A stretch of 33,792 nt of DNA from Bacteroidales bacterium UBA6828. Its GTDB lineage: Bacteria; Bacteroidota; Bacteroidia; Bacteroidales; Paludibacteraceae. Position 1 is the stretch's first letter, and each line of letters opens with the position of its first letter. Positions 1 to 7,391 of the stretch are shown here, piece by piece. The DNA lies in assembly GCA_002452095.1 (NCBI GenBank), contig DKEG01000029.1, positions 1 through 33,792 on the forward strand. The letters run 5' to 3'. A model generated the notes under the pieces. It saw nothing but the letters and a program-made list of their open reading frames with translations, was not told the origin of the DNA and made no database searches. Both the position numbers and the translations under genes were made by a program.

Positions 1-669
1 CAACTCGCGTACCTGTCTGCCGGCCAATGTCTTCAGATGACGCATGGCTGCCTTTGCCGCTTTGGCACGCTTGGGGTGCTTCGAGTTGTAGGTTGTCCGC
101 AGGAGTTCCTTGCTCTCGCGGGTGTAGGTCTGACGCTGTTGAACCCCCTCTTTCTTGGCAATACGGTTGCAACCGTCTATCACTTTCTTGTACAGTTTGG
201 CATCGGTCGGAAAGGTGGTATTGTTGCCTTGAACCGTAGTATCGGACACCACTAATGACTCTTCCGCATCCTTCCCGTGGAGACGGACGCTGTACCGGAA
301 TATCTTGTTGACACCATCATCGCCTATCCGTTTGCGGAAATGAGAAAATTCACTCGGGTCAAACGGAAAGTCGAACTGGAAAAACACCTCACCGCAGAAA
401 TACTGCATGTAGGGATTGCACTCCCACGCCGCAGGCAGGGTATCATCACCCATGTTGTACAAGTGCTTCAGCAGCAGGCAACCCACCAACGAACGGATTG
501 CAATCGCTCTTCTTCCCCTCTCCGAATAAAGGGGAGCGAACTCTTCTTCAAAGTAAGACCAGTCTATCTTGTCTGCCAACAAGACCAACTCATTGTCGGG
601 GTCTATGAAACTCAACAAACGAGGACGGAACAACTCTTGTTCGCACGGATTGGATAATTTGCCTATCAT
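1..669 (-). CDS. IS5-type transposase, N-terminal part (runs off left edge)
   Basis: I translated this from the reverse strand: 223 codons from ATG at 669 are open to the window edge, so the C-terminus is missing. The protein begins MIGKLSNPCEQELFRPRLL and has an N-terminal region with LVGCLLLKHLYNMGDD and SEFSHFRKRIG, typical of the helical N-terminal domain of IS5-family transposases. The first catalytic Asp is in VVSDTTVQGNNTTFPTDAKL at about residues 137-156, which matches the DTTVQ...TFPTD block of this family. The remaining DDE residues would lie outside the window. The protein would cut and join IS ends. A good Bacteroidetes promoter lies just upstream (714-744). I could not define the terminal inverted repeat because only one end is visible, so the exact right end of the element between about 720 and 830 is unknown. 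Confidence 0.85.
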   Translation of the reverse strand, partial: MIGKLSNPCEQELFRPRLLSFIDPDNELVLLADKIDWSYFEEEFAPLYSERGRRAIAIRSLVGCLLLKHLYNMGDDTLPAAWECNPYMQYFCGEVFFQFDFPFDPSEFSHFRKRIGDDGVNKIFRYSVRLHGKDAEESLVVSDTTVQGNNTTFPTDAKLYKKVIDGCNRIAKKEGVQQRQTYTRESKELLRTTYNSKHPKRAKAAKAAMRHLKTLAGRQVREL

Positions 670-713
670 ATTTATCGCTTTTTTATTGCACTTTTCTGCA
701 AGGTTTTACACTA

Positions 714-744
714 CAAAGGTACAAAATCTTGCGGATATATGCAA
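714..744 (-). promoter_or_regulatory. Bacteroidetes-type promoter of the transposase
   Basis: Read on the minus strand, TACCTTTG (714-721) fits the -7 consensus TAnnTTTG, and TTG (742-744) lies 20 nt upstream as a -33 box. Transcription would begin about 40 nt before the transposase ATG at 669. Confidence 0.7.
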
Positions 745-830
745 GTAAAATTGCAATTATTTTACTGATTATTAGTATAATAACGCACTTTTAAGGAGCA
801 ACTATTTAACAAACCGCTAAATTTTATAAA

Positions 831-1130
831 ATGGCGTATTTTACAACAGAAGCCCCGTTTGCAGAATATCGGGGCAAGATATGCGGACATTCGCGTATCA
901 TTCACAAGAAAGTGTACGACACACTGTACACAAGTCAGATTTGTCACCCCTATACGGGAGAGCCCAGCGCAACGCAAAAGGCACAACGCGAGAAGTTCAA
1001 ACAGGCTCGCGCCAATGCCTTGGCACTGAGCGAGGCGGAAAACAAGGCATACCAAAATGCCTTCAGCAAACAGAAAAAGTATCATTCGTTCTTGGGCTAT
1101 AAGATAGCCATGGAGATGAAGAAGTTATGA
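831..1130 (+). CDS. Small protein of an uncharacterised paralogous family (copy A)
   Basis: This gene encodes 99 residues beginning MAYFTTEAPFAEYRGKI. I know no function. It shares a layout with the next gene (1159-1494) and with the minus-strand gene at 11344-11754. The layout is an N-terminal (E/S)xxGK(I/L) motif, a central basic region with a QREKFKQAR helix, and a C-terminal AF..Q.KY.S..GY block ending in KKL. There is no signal peptide or membrane segment. It is rich in Lys and Gln and probably cytoplasmic, possibly nucleic-acid binding (inference). It sits 28 nt before its paralogue, so the two are probably co-transcribed. No convincing promoter is visible upstream, where an IS end lies. 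An ORF on the opposite strand (762-1085) is judged a shadow because the homology is in this frame. Confidence 0.7.
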   Translation: MAYFTTEAPFAEYRGKICGHSRIIHKKVYDTLYTSQICHPYTGEPSATQKAQREKFKQARANALALSEAENKAYQNAFSKQKKYHSFLGYKIAMEMKKL

Positions 1131-1158
1131 ACTATTTAATTTTTAATTATTTACAATT

Positions 1159-1494
1159 ATGGCAGAGTTTGTACTGCATGACCCGTTGCAAGAGTTGCAC
1201 GGGAAGTTATCGAGAAAAAATGGTCGTGTAGAGTATATGTATCGTAGCGATACGGACTACAACTACACCAGTATGAAACGTCAGTTGAGCCGCAAAGAGA
1301 AGCAGGCGCGTAAGGCGAAGCAGAGCACCGCTCAGACGGAAGTCCAGGAGCGTTTTGCGGAGGCAGTGCGTGCGACGCGCACCCGGCTTGGCGACCCGAA
1401 CCAGAGAACCGCCGACATAGCCGCCTTTAAGAAACAGACACGGTATCCGACACTGTACGGGTATGTGTTCAGCCTTGAGTACGCGAAGTTGTAG
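1159..1494 (+). CDS. Small protein of an uncharacterised paralogous family (copy B)
   Basis: This gene encodes 111 residues beginning MAEFVLHDPLQELHGKLS. It is a paralogue of the preceding gene and resembles the 11344-11754 product more closely: DPLQELHGKLSRK here corresponds to DPVESLKGKISKK there. The middle is strongly basic (RKEKQARKAKQ), followed by QERFAEAVRATRTRL and the C-terminal KKQTRYPTLYGYVFSLEY. There is no signal peptide or transmembrane segment. Function is unknown; the charge pattern would suit nucleic-acid or protein binding, but this is inference. A strong intrinsic terminator follows at 1549-1585 and closes the two-gene unit. Confidence 0.72.
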   Translation: MAEFVLHDPLQELHGKLSRKNGRVEYMYRSDTDYNYTSMKRQLSRKEKQARKAKQSTAQTEVQERFAEAVRATRTRLGDPNQRTADIAAFKKQTRYPTLYGYVFSLEYAKL

Positions 1495-1521
1495 GATTTT
1501 TAGGGGGGGGGAGAGAGATTA

Positions 1522-1546
1522 GGGGTTAGGGATTAGGGATTAGGGG
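1522..1546 (+). repeat. Telomere-like G-tract repeat (possible G-quadruplex)
   Basis: Four G-tracts (1522-1525, 1529-1531, 1536-1538, 1543-1546) are separated by loops TTA, ATTA and ATTA. A run of nine G lies just upstream (1503-1511). The arrangement satisfies the usual four-tract G-quadruplex pattern and lies between the stop codon of the small gene and its terminator. Confidence 0.6.
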
Positions 1547-1548
1547 AA

Positions 1549-1585
1549 CCCCGCGTAAGGAGAGAGTCCTTAGGCGGGGCTTTTT
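1549..1585 (+). terminator. Rho-independent terminator of the two small genes
   Basis: CCCCGC (1549-1554) pairs with GCGGGG (1574-1579), and inside it AAGG (1557-1560) pairs with CCTT (1568-1571). A C and five T follow (1580-1585). This is a strong GC-rich stem with a U-tract directly after it. Confidence 0.85.
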
Positions 1586-1630
1586 GTGTGTGGTGGGGGA
1601 GGGGATGACGGAGTGTAGGTGTATAGTTCT

Positions 1631-1706
1631 TTTGTAACCCAAAATATCAGTATGATTTTTCGGAATATAATCCGAAAAGTTGGTATGAGATTTTGGATTA
1701 GAAGTC
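1631..1706. repeat. 76-bp direct repeat, left copy
   Basis: This aligns without gaps to 11853-11928 in the same orientation, with 11 differences in 76 positions (3 in the first 50). It contains an inverted repeat TTTTCGGA (1657-1664) / TCCGAAAA (1671-1678) around ATATAA. Weaker outer arms (CCAAAAT and ATTTTGG) flank it. Its right end overlaps the last codons and stop of the minus-strand glycosyltransferase gene. The pair brackets accessory region A. Confidence 0.85.
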
Positions 1707-2753
1707 GCTAAGATTTATTAACAAATAAATACAAGCCTTGGGGGACAGAACTGTGTTATAGTAGTTTGTTGCTCCTTGTTCCAATTTGGTACGCAGTTCG
1801 TTATCCAGCATCAATGTGCGCACACCCTCATATATTGCCTGCTCGCTATAGTCTCGAACATAAAAGATATTTTCGCCATGAGTAGGAGGAATAGGCAATT
1901 CATTGATAAACGGTGTAGATAATATGGCTTTGCCCATTGAAAAATACTCCGGCAGTTTCCAACCATGGCAACCAAAATAAGCAGGTGTATTGAAACAAAG
2001 GGCAGAACGCTGCACATTTCTAAGATATTGAGCGTAATCGGCACCTTGGGATAATATGACATCTTCTATACCTTCCGTATTCTGCTCCGCATCGGGGATA
2101 AGCCCGCCCTCAAAGTAGAGCAATCCCTCTTTTTGCAGTCTCTTACAAGCGCGAATAAAATTGATACGCGCCCTATTACATTCATCTTGTCCTTTCCACA
2201 ATGTAGATACAAAAAAGATATAATGGGAGTCAACGCTGTTTTGTAATAGACGGTGCGTGCAACGCTTTGATTGCATTATGTACCTGCTGATAAAGGTTTT
2301 CAGAGAGAAATCAATACGCGAATGCGCTTTGAGATAATTGAGTAATGCATACAAAACAGCAACCGCACGATGTTTGATTATGCATACGGCAAAGTTGCAC
2401 CCGCAACACACAATCTTACTTTGATATTGAGTAGGGACATTACCCTGCAAATAGTTCACCTTGGCATATACATCCGCCCATTCTATGAAACCAGGATAAA
2501 AGACCTTATTAGAGTCAGCAAAATCAATGCAATACTTACGATTGTTGATTACAAAAGCGAAGATGTGGGTATCAATGCCATAGTGCAAGCCTCTAAAGGG
2601 GAGATTGCAGAAATGCACATTACAATTGCCATACAGTTGCCGCAACCCTTGTAGATAAAATGAAGAATACAAGATATTGCAGGCAGGATCAACAAAGAGC
2701 GTCATAGGGGGCTTGTTTTTATGGACAGAGTACTCATTGCTTATATACTCCAT
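1698..2753 (-). CDS. GT-B fold glycosyltransferase (family 1/4-like)
   Basis: This gene encodes 351 residues and is the last gene of the glycosyltransferase operon. The C-terminal half carries a GT-B donor-binding pattern around GCHGWKLPEYFSMGKAILST (about residues 262-281), followed by the NELPIPP..GENIFYV segment, as in GT4 enzymes that use nucleotide sugars. The N-terminal half is atypical, and no acceptor can be predicted. The start at 2753 overlaps the upstream gene by 13 nt. An internal Met at 2705 (MTLFVDPACNILY) begins at what looks like the first Rossmann strand and is an alternative start. The stop codon lies inside the 76-bp repeat, so the extreme C-terminus may have been altered by recombination there. 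The product is expected at the inner face of the cytoplasmic membrane. Confidence 0.78.
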   Translation of the reverse strand: MEYISNEYSVHKNKPPMTLFVDPACNILYSSFYLQGLRQLYGNCNVHFCNLPFRGLHYGIDTHIFAFVINNRKYCIDFADSNKVFYPGFIEWADVYAKVNYLQGNVPTQYQSKIVCCGCNFAVCIIKHRAVAVLYALLNYLKAHSRIDFSLKTFISRYIMQSKRCTHRLLQNSVDSHYIFFVSTLWKGQDECNRARINFIRACKRLQKEGLLYFEGGLIPDAEQNTEGIEDVILSQGADYAQYLRNVQRSALCFNTPAYFGCHGWKLPEYFSMGKAILSTPFINELPIPPTHGENIFYVRDYSEQAIYEGVRTLMLDNELRTKLEQGATNYYNTVLSPKACIYLLINLSDF

Positions 2754-3535
2754 TGTCTTTTCGAGAAGTCATAGCAAACAACTGATCTATTCTTTCTATG
2801 ATGACAATAATGGCTCCATAGCAATCTCCACCTATTGATACTATACCTCATACCATATTGTGCTGTTATTGTTTTTACTTCTGCTGAGTATTTATCTGCC
2901 TGTGTCAGTGATAATTGGTTTCCATGTTCACGGAAGCCACCCAAGATAGTATTGACGGAATACAATTTGGAATATTGAAACATCTTACACCACAACTCAA
3001 AATCGGCAGCCAACTTATACTGCAAATTCAGTCCTCCAACTTTATCCCATAACGAACGCCGCCAAAATGTGCTCTCTTGTTGTAACCAACGGAAATCTCC
3101 ACTTTTGAACCGTTGCCATGACCAAAGAGGCGTTTGGAATACTTTGACACAGAGTCCCTCGGCATTATACAATGTCGGAGTCCCTGTAATCCATTCCACA
3201 TTATGTAGTTGAGAAAAGATTTGCCCGACTATATTCAATGCATCGGGATGATACATATCGTCGGAATTTATCCATGCCAGAATGTCTCCTGTAGCACGAG
3301 AGAACCCCTTCATAATGGCATCGTACATCCCCTTATCCGGTTCGCTCACCCAATAGGCAAGTTGATTTTCATAACGGCGAATGATATCCACAGTCCCGTC
3401 TGTAGAGCCACCGTCAATAATGATATACTCCAAATTAGGGTAATGCTGCCCAAGAACAGATTGAATCGTCTGCTCTATCATCCCGACTCTGTTAAAAACC
3501 GGAGTTACTATGGAAATACGAGGTAAATTTGTCAT
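2741..3535 (-). CDS. Family 2 glycosyltransferase (GT-A)
   Basis: This gene encodes 264 residues. The N-terminus ISIVTPVFNR is the first strand of the GT-A nucleotide-sugar fold. IIIDGGSTDGT (about 38-48) is the canonical nucleotide-binding turn, SEPDKGMYDAIMKG (about 64-77) is typical of the WcaA-like subgroup, and the metal-binding DXD equivalent is NSDD at 90-93. The C-terminal LAADFELWCKMF supplies the usual ED/DFxLW catalytic region. The enzyme transfers one sugar during glycan assembly on the cytoplasmic side of the membrane; donor and acceptor cannot be told. It overlaps the upstream GT4 gene by 44 nt and the downstream gene by 13 nt, which indicates translational coupling. Confidence 0.88.
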   Translation of the reverse strand: MTNLPRISIVTPVFNRVGMIEQTIQSVLGQHYPNLEYIIIDGGSTDGTVDIIRRYENQLAYWVSEPDKGMYDAIMKGFSRATGDILAWINSDDMYHPDALNIVGQIFSQLHNVEWITGTPTLYNAEGLCVKVFQTPLWSWQRFKSGDFRWLQQESTFWRRSLWDKVGGLNLQYKLAADFELWCKMFQYSKLYSVNTILGGFREHGNQLSLTQADKYSAEVKTITAQYGMRYSINRWRLLWSHYCHHRKNRSVVCYDFSKRQWSI

Positions 3536-4721
3536 TATGCATCATTATTTCTTTATACAAATTCACAAATTGTATTGTAATATTCTGTATTGCAAAATTA
3601 TTAACAATAGAATTTCTAGCAAATTTAGACAATGTTTCATTATGCTCTATACAATAAAGAACCCCATCTGAAAAGTCATCTACATCACAAGAACGTGCAA
3701 TATAGCCATTACGTTGATGACAAACCATATCAGTCATACCAGTTCTATCATAAACAACAACCGGTGTTCCACATGCAAGAGCCTCCTCTGTGGTTAAACC
3801 AAAAGATTCTTGACGAGACGGAACTAACATAACATCTGCAGCATTATACAACATAGATAACATATCATCGTTTTGAACAAAACCTACACATTCTATGTTC
3901 CCTATGGTCTCCTTTCGTTTACCAAAACACAATAGACGAATATGACGCTCAGGAAACGCTGTCTGTAATTTTCCATACATTATTTCTAAATCTTGTATTC
4001 CCTTTAATGGATCAGAGGCATTGACTGCTCCTGATAATAATACAATATCAGATGTATCCCAGCCTAACATCCGACGCATTTTCTGTTTATTTTGGGGATA
4101 AAACACTGAAATATCTATTCCCCATGGGATTTGTATAATATGGCAATTATGCAACAATTCTGAATTTAATGCCATCTTAAACATCCAACTACTTGGTGCT
4201 ACAAAAGTTATATTCAAGTTTGAATATACTTTCCTTTTGGTCTTAAAAACATCCTCTGCCTCTTTTTTATATCTCTCTATTTGACAGCCTCTACACTCTT
4301 TGTATTTTCCTCCACAATAATAGTGATGACATCCGCCTGTAAAAGACACGCAATCGTGCAATGAAATCACTATAGGTTTATGAAAATGTTCTAACTCTGA
4401 TAATGACAACATATCTCCGTAGTCATCATAAATCCAATGTATATGCAGGACATCAAAATCCAATCGTTCAAGAACGGAATATATATATGAATGGTATTTT
4501 TGTTTTGTAAAACGATGCCGTATCTTTGCAAAATACTGACAGACTTTGTCAAAACTATTATACATATCTGTTACACATATAGTGTTAGAACTATCCGTCT
4601 GCTTACTCATTACTAAAACAGAAGAATCCACCCCGTTCTGTATCAATTGGTAATGTAATCGCATCATAGCAATGGCTGCTCCACCACCAGAATCTGTAAA
4701 ATTAAGATGCAAAACTTTCAT
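3492..4721 (-). CDS. Family 4 glycosyltransferase (GT-B)
   Basis: This gene encodes 409 residues. The N-terminus MKVLHLNFTDSGGGAAIAM is the glycine-rich first loop of a GT-B enzyme. A cysteine cluster (C124, C131, C136, C143, C146, within a segment opening HDCVSFTGGC) is characteristic of a bacterial GT4 subgroup that also has HD...FTGGC. The donor-site motif E305...E313 (ESFGLTTEEALACGTPVV) is the EX7E signature of retaining GT4 enzymes. The enzyme would add a sugar from a nucleotide donor to the growing glycan. Its start overlaps the stop of the upstream GT2 gene by 4 nt, so translation is coupled. The gene is markedly AT-rich, like its immediate neighbours. Confidence 0.9.
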   Translation of the reverse strand: MKVLHLNFTDSGGGAAIAMMRLHYQLIQNGVDSSVLVMSKQTDSSNTICVTDMYNSFDKVCQYFAKIRHRFTKQKYHSYIYSVLERLDFDVLHIHWIYDDYGDMLSLSELEHFHKPIVISLHDCVSFTGGCHHYYCGGKYKECRGCQIERYKKEAEDVFKTKRKVYSNLNITFVAPSSWMFKMALNSELLHNCHIIQIPWGIDISVFYPQNKQKMRRMLGWDTSDIVLLSGAVNASDPLKGIQDLEIMYGKLQTAFPERHIRLLCFGKRKETIGNIECVGFVQNDDMLSMLYNAADVMLVPSRQESFGLTTEEALACGTPVVVYDRTGMTDMVCHQRNGYIARSCDVDDFSDGVLYCIEHNETLSKFARNSIVNNFAIQNITIQFVNLYKEIMMHNDKFTSYFHSNSGF

Positions 4722-5644
4722 ATTATATGTTTCATCAAAGAATACGTTTTATATATAATTGGGGCTAGATGCGGATTAACGTAAGACAGGATATTCCATA
4801 TAAAACTACGATTTGATAAATCCACCTCTTTTAGAATAGGACGAATATCATCTATATCATAAGAGTTTCCATTTAAGAATTTTATCACATTTGCCATACG
4901 CCATCCATCTAATGCTTTCTTAAAATCCGAATTACTTAACTCGTATTCTCTGTATTTTCCCAGATTCCATATCAAACTTTTTTCTTTACCTACGATTTTC
5001 TTTTTATCAGAACGATTTTCCGCTTGCAAACGATATATCACCAATGGAGTATTAAGAAATGCCACAGGATAGTTCAACGCGAAACGAAACCACAAATCAA
5101 TATCTTCTCCACATATAAGATTTCTATTAAATCCCCCCAACTGATTGTATGCTGCCTTACTAAAGAGAATGGAAGACGATGTGAAAAGCGTGTTATCTTT
5201 TGCTATATTCCAATAATCCATAACATATCCGCTAAATCCTTCATCAATACACAAATGTGGAATACTTAGGCTTCCATCATCATTATATTGAAAAGCATAT
5301 CCACAACCATATAATGCTGCATTGGGACATTGCTCTACTAATTTTAACATCGCACTTAAATATGCCGGTTTCCACACATCATCACCATCCAATAACGCAA
5401 TATATTCAAAACGGGCTAACTCTATTCCAACGCAACGTGCATTTGCAACTCCTTGATTCTCTATTGTAATACACCTCAAGCGTTTATCCTGATACTTTTT
5501 CACTTCTTCTAAAGACCCATCCGTAGATCCATCGTTCACAACAATAATCTCAAAATCTTTATAATCTTGAGATAACACCGATTGCAACGTTAGATTGATG
5601 CTCTGTTCCTTGTTATATAGCGGAATTATTATCGAAATCATCAT
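4718..5644 (-). CDS. Family 2 glycosyltransferase (GT-A)
   Basis: This gene encodes 308 residues. ISIIIPLYNKEQSI starts the GT-A fold. IIVVNDGSTDGS (about 33-44) and NQGVANARCVGI (63-74) are the nucleotide-binding elements. DGDD at 86-89 is the DXD metal site, and CGEDIDLWFRFAL is the ED catalytic region. It is expected to be a cytoplasmic, membrane-associated inverting transferase with unknown sugar specificity. It overlaps the downstream gene by 4 nt and the upstream gene by 4 nt, so it is an internal member of one long operon. Confidence 0.9.
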   Translation of the reverse strand: MMISIIIPLYNKEQSINLTLQSVLSQDYKDFEIIVVNDGSTDGSLEEVKKYQDKRLRCITIENQGVANARCVGIELARFEYIALLDGDDVWKPAYLSAMLKLVEQCPNAALYGCGYAFQYNDDGSLSIPHLCIDEGFSGYVMDYWNIAKDNTLFTSSSILFSKAAYNQLGGFNRNLICGEDIDLWFRFALNYPVAFLNTPLVIYRLQAENRSDKKKIVGKEKSLIWNLGKYREYELSNSDFKKALDGWRMANVIKFLNGNSYDIDDIRPILKEVDLSNRSFIWNILSYVNPHLAPIIYKTYSLMKHII

Positions 5645-6462
5645 CTCTTCCTGAATAAATATATAATTTTTCGAATCGGTTTCAATATACTTTTCCCAAT
5701 CCTCAAAGCCTTAATATCAGTAGAATCAACTTGTTTTTTATAACACACCAATGCCTTATAATCACTATATAGTTGTGGAATGGTTCTCTGAAGAACAACC
5801 TGCCTTTCTTCCTGCATCTGTTGATTCAAAGTAGCATTTGTAGAAATGCCCGTCATATCAAACAAGCATACATACTTATCAATAAAGCAAAATGAACAAT
5901 TATAGTAGAATAACGCTTTCAAATAAAACTCCCAATCAGCCCCAAAAAACAAATCTTCTGAATACAAACCAATTTTATAAAACAAGGAACGTTTTATCAG
6001 CGAAGCCTGATGAGGTAATGTCCCTTCAAACAAAGTCAATCCTGTTACATTGTGCGGATAGTTAGTGCTTTGAGTGTACCCATTAGGCCAAATCTGAATA
6101 CAATTACCATACAAAATATCAGCCCTACAATCCAATAACATTAACTCCTCCAACATCCTTTGAGAACTCAGACAATCGCCGCTATTGAGGAATAGCAGGT
6201 ACTCGCCGTGTGCCAGACGGATGCCTTTGTTCATCGCATTGTAGATACCGCTATCGGGTTCGGAGATGATTTGCAAGTCATTCTGCTTACCTTGCCATTG
6301 GAGGCGTATTTCAGGCAAGTATTCTTGTGTACCGTCGGTGCTGGCACCATCTACGATAATCCACTCAAAATCTCGTTGGGTTTGAGCGAGTACAGACTCT
6401 GCCGTCTTGCGGAGTCCCGCAAGATTGTTGTAGGCTATGGTGATAATGGAAAGTTTCAGCAT
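5641..6462 (-). CDS. Family 2 glycosyltransferase (GT-A)
   Basis: This gene encodes 273 residues when started at the ATG at 6462 (MLKLSIITIAYNN). A longer open frame to 6591 runs 106 nt into the upstream gene and adds no GT-like sequence, so I prefer 6462, which leaves a 23-nt gap. IIVDGASTDGTQ (35-46), SEPDSGIYNAMNKG (67-80) and NSGD (93-96) are the nucleotide and metal sites. FGADWEFYLKAL is the catalytic region. The subgroup resembles WcaA-like colanic acid transferases. The first ~97 codons (6170-6462) have about 50% GC, while the rest falls to about 30%, so the gene looks mosaic. Confidence 0.87.
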   Translation of the reverse strand: MLKLSIITIAYNNLAGLRKTAESVLAQTQRDFEWIIVDGASTDGTQEYLPEIRLQWQGKQNDLQIISEPDSGIYNAMNKGIRLAHGEYLLFLNSGDCLSSQRMLEELMLLDCRADILYGNCIQIWPNGYTQSTNYPHNVTGLTLFEGTLPHQASLIKRSLFYKIGLYSEDLFFGADWEFYLKALFYYNCSFCFIDKYVCLFDMTGISTNATLNQQMQEERQVVLQRTIPQLYSDYKALVCYKKQVDSTDIKALRIGKSILKPIRKIIYLFRKR

Positions 6463-6485
6463 ATCCGTTTTTCTACATATATTTT

Positions 6486-7391
6486 CTACCATATTTTCCA
6501 TTCTTGATAATCCACACCGAAACATTTTCCCTCCGGCATATAAAGGTATAAGAACATCCCGATATTGGAACTTAACGTTCCCACAAAACATTCTGCTTTG
6601 GAGAGTATCTCCACATCTGCAAAGAGACTAATCATCTCTGTATCTTTCTCTTTCCCTCTCACCGCATCAAAGGTACGCTGGTCATACCCTCTATGCAGAG
6701 GAGAGCATAACGTATAAAAATGATATTCAGGATATTGTTCTTCCAATTCCTCCAGCACAGTATAATCATCAGTGGCAATAAACACGTCTCTACAATCAGA
6801 ACGTGCTTGCAATACCTTCATATATCTTTCCAAGGCAGTATGGGGAGCCTCGATGGTCTTGTCTCCACGACGTATATGCATAGCAACATACCGTTCCGGC
6901 AGCAATACTATCCGACTACGGTCAGATACGGCTTTCTCCGTTTGGACATTGAAACGGTATGTCTGTTTCACCAGTTTTCGACATTGCGCTATCATCTCCG
7001 GTGTTACCGTTTGTTTGCGCATTGTCCAAAACACATCATACGTGAGATAGTCTATCCCCAGCAACCGTTTGCATACAACAAAACACGCCCGTTTAAGTCT
7101 CGTCCGATAACCTTTGGATGGCGCAGGAGCCTCATAACGGAGATTCATCATCGTCTGATATGGAAGATTCCATTCCTTGCAGAAAGGCAAGAAATAGGTC
7201 TTCCACCCCATCTTCGGTGCGAAATTTGCGCCTTTCGAACTCAAGATGAACTCGATTCCCTGCTGCCGGCACCACAACATACAGAGCAGCATATTGTTGT
7301 ACTCCGAGTAGAAGCCAGCCTCAATGCCGATACGAAAAAGAAGGCGCGGATGATTGAATTTCCATATATTATTTAAGCGGACTTTACTCAT
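6486..7391 (-). CDS. GT23-like fucosyltransferase-type glycosyltransferase
   Basis: This gene encodes 301 residues. YVAMHIRRGDKTIEAPH (about 168-184) is the HxRRxDK motif of the alpha-1,6-fucosyltransferase/NodZ clan, which also includes O-fucosyltransferases and binds GDP-sugar. FIATDDYTVLEEL and, near the C-terminus, FVGTLSSNIGMFLYLY correspond to the later conserved blocks of that clan. The donor is therefore probably GDP-fucose (inference from family). The enzyme is a soluble GT-B protein in the cytoplasm. The start overlaps the stop of the upstream gene by 8 nt. No GDP-fucose biosynthesis genes are in the window. Confidence 0.72.
   Translation of the reverse strand: MSKVRLNNIWKFNHPRLLFRIGIEAGFYSEYNNMLLCMLWCRQQGIEFILSSKGANFAPKMGWKTYFLPFCKEWNLPYQTMMNLRYEAPAPSKGYRTRLKRACFVVCKRLLGIDYLTYDVFWTMRKQTVTPEMIAQCRKLVKQTYRFNVQTEKAVSDRSRIVLLPERYVAMHIRRGDKTIEAPHTALERYMKVLQARSDCRDVFIATDDYTVLEELEEQYPEYHFYTLCSPLHRGYDQRTFDAVRGKEKDTEMISLFADVEILSKAECFVGTLSSNIGMFLYLYMPEGKCFGVDYQEWKIW

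Noticed and set aside
277..657. 126-residue + strand ORF at the left edge
   Set aside because: The opposite strand encodes the IS5-type transposase with recognisable motifs over the same bases.
762..1085. 107-residue ORF on the minus strand
   Set aside because: It mirrors the + strand gene 831-1130, whose protein matches its neighbour. The minus frame has no family features and no promoter.
6720..7376. 218-residue + strand ORF
   Set aside because: It is antisense to the GT23-like gene, which has the HIRRGDK motif and fits the operon overlaps.
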